From Scatophagus argus (Eukaryota; Chordata; Actinopteri; Scatophagidae), in the NCBI RefSeq assembly GCF_020382885.2, contig NC_058499.1, positions 17,841,872 through 17,905,871 of the forward strand: a DNA stretch of 64,000 nucleotides, in the 5' to 3' direction. The position numbers and the translations under genes were made by a program. Below, piece after piece: positions 62,621 to 64,000 of the stretch (the first letter of the stretch is position 1; each line of letters starts with the position of its first letter). A model generated the notes under the pieces. That model was not told the origin of the DNA. It ran no database searches and saw only the letters and a program-made list of their open reading frames with translations.

Positions 62621-64000
62621 CCTCCTTCTCCAAAAGACATCAGCTCTGTGAACAACACAGGCAGATTTTCCATTCCGTCAGCATTTTCCTTTTTACGTGC
62701 CGAACAGATAGCTAAAGGTACCACTTAATGTGATGGGAGACAGGATCTAATGGATTGATACACAGGTTTTGACATGCTATTTGAGCATGTAGCTCGCCAT
62801 AATTGGTCATGTCATTGTGCATTAAACTAACGATATATGGAGTAGTGCCCTGAGACGAGTGTCTTTAGCAAATCCGTCAGATATCACACCAAAATACCCC
62901 TGACAGCTATCTCAGGCAGCGGCAGCACTCTGCAACACAGCAGCATGAAAACCTGCACTCACTAGCACAGGCACATTTGGAAATCAGACCATCTTAAACT
63001 TACCTCTCAGTATCTTCCTCTTGGTGATTCTAGCCCTTTTCACACAGGGATCCCGCCATACAGCCACAACAAACACCTGCCATTACAGCGGCTTGTTTTT
63101 TTTGTTTTGTTTTTTTTACATTGAAGCAAACAACTATGGCATAATGCAGCCCCATTGTGTGTATTTAAACAGAATTCCTGCATACTTTTACACAGATGTC
63201 ATTTCCGGTCTATTACTACCCCTGCTGTCATCTTAAAAGCGTAACACAATGTAATTGACTTTATGCAGGTCAAAGACACACTGTTCATATAAGAAACAAA
63301 ATGTAGAATTGTTTTAAATATTAAACATGTCAAAATATGCAATTAAAAGATTTTACAATTGACAATATTATCAGCATTTGCAGGAGATGCTGAAAGAAAT
63401 GCCCTATCATTGAAATCAAATACGTTTTTCATGCAGATATGAATGAAACTCGTTACATCATTACTATTGTTAAAAATGATGAATTCATGCTGAGCCAAGC
63501 CAGCTACCCCAAGTTATAGCCAGTTCCCACAGTGAAAAAAGATGGGCTGACAGTCATCGAAGGTAGCTAGATAATGTGCATTTACATGTGTGGTCAGCTA
63601 TACACCAGCCAAGAGTGATTTCGAATGAACAGCTATGAAAGCAAAGAACGACAGATATACAGTATATACATGCAAACAGATTCCTTCCATTCGAGTTATA
63701 AATTGTCAAAACTTAGAGGTAATATTTCCTTTCTGTCACAAACTGAGGCAGGCCAATGAGCTTTAAATTGGCTGTCACAGATGGTGTGACTCCTCCCCTA
63801 CATTAGAGAGAGGGGTAAGAGGTCCAAGGTGAAGCTAACCTGGCTCTACCATGACTCCTTTGCTCCTGTCAGAAGACATCATGTCACCTTTCCTACGGAG
63901 GCGGCATGAATGGACAACACTTCTTACATCGTCTTACATCTTGGCACGAAAGGATTTAGGGAGACTCAAAGCTTGTTTGTAGCCAACAACATGGCTGTTT

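Larger units (their letters stand above)
43950..64000. other. Gene-poor region downstream of znf536
   Basis: Twenty kilobases in which I find no coding exon with family resemblance. Open frames are short, often low-complexity, and lack matching splice sites. In mammals znf536 is followed by a long gap before TSHZ3, with many conserved noncoding elements, so regulatory DNA is plausible here but cannot be demonstrated from this sequence alone. Confidence 0.5.

Noticed and set aside
62458-62724. Arg/Glu-rich plus and Ser/Leu-rich minus open frames
   Set aside because: Produced by the GA microsatellite, as are the Ser/Leu frames in the CT repeat near 47,500 and the His/Thr frames in the CA repeats.

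Overview
This window is vertebrate nuclear DNA, almost certainly from a teleost fish. The genes are split by GT-AG introns, tRNA genes and CA/GT/GA microsatellites are scattered through it, and the repeat relics are of fish type, including L2-like LINE fragments with short repeated 3' tails. I recognise five protein-coding genes and two tRNA genes. There is no operon, CRISPR array or phage.

Region 1 (1-5,350) holds three compact genes. The 5' end of rxylt1 (minus strand) runs off the left edge. It sits head-to-head with uqcrfs1 (plus strand, two coding exons, the Rieske subunit of respiratory complex III). Converging on uqcrfs1 is the fish homologue of C19orf12 (minus strand), a small membrane protein with a glycine-rich hydrophobic hairpin. 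Region 2 (5,350-9,700) is a gap with a LINE reverse-transcriptase relic, two identical tRNA-Pro(UGG) genes on the minus strand and an AT microsatellite. Region 3 (9,764-17,100) is uri1 (plus strand), a prefoldin-like RPB5-binding protein, in ten or eleven coding exons.

Region 4 (17,100-64,000) is dominated by znf536 (plus strand). It has a probable GC-rich untranslated first exon near 21.2-21.6 kb, a second exon beginning near 29.55 kb that carries six C2H2 fingers, a third exon (36.6-37.6 kb) with a damaged finger and a CtBP-type PLDLS motif, and a last exon (43.5 kb) with one finger. Its introns and the 20 kb downstream contain no other gene that I can support. They hold microsatellites, a few repeat relics and possible regulatory DNA.

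The order uqcrfs1 - C19orf12 - uri1 - znf536 matches human 19q12 as I recall it. The rxylt1 neighbour and the absence of ccne1, pop4, plekhf1 and vstm2b between these genes are differences. The genes share no single pathway: complex III, dystroglycan glycosylation, mitochondrial/ER lipid homeostasis, RNA-polymerase assembly and a neural transcriptional repressor. I found no convincing previously undescribed system. The best leads are an in-frame 96-nt optional intron in uri1, a damaged finger and a probably shortened C-terminus in znf536, a short Rieske presequence, a perfect 16-bp hairpin abutting a (CA)31 array, and a diverged duplicated block in znf536 intron 1.
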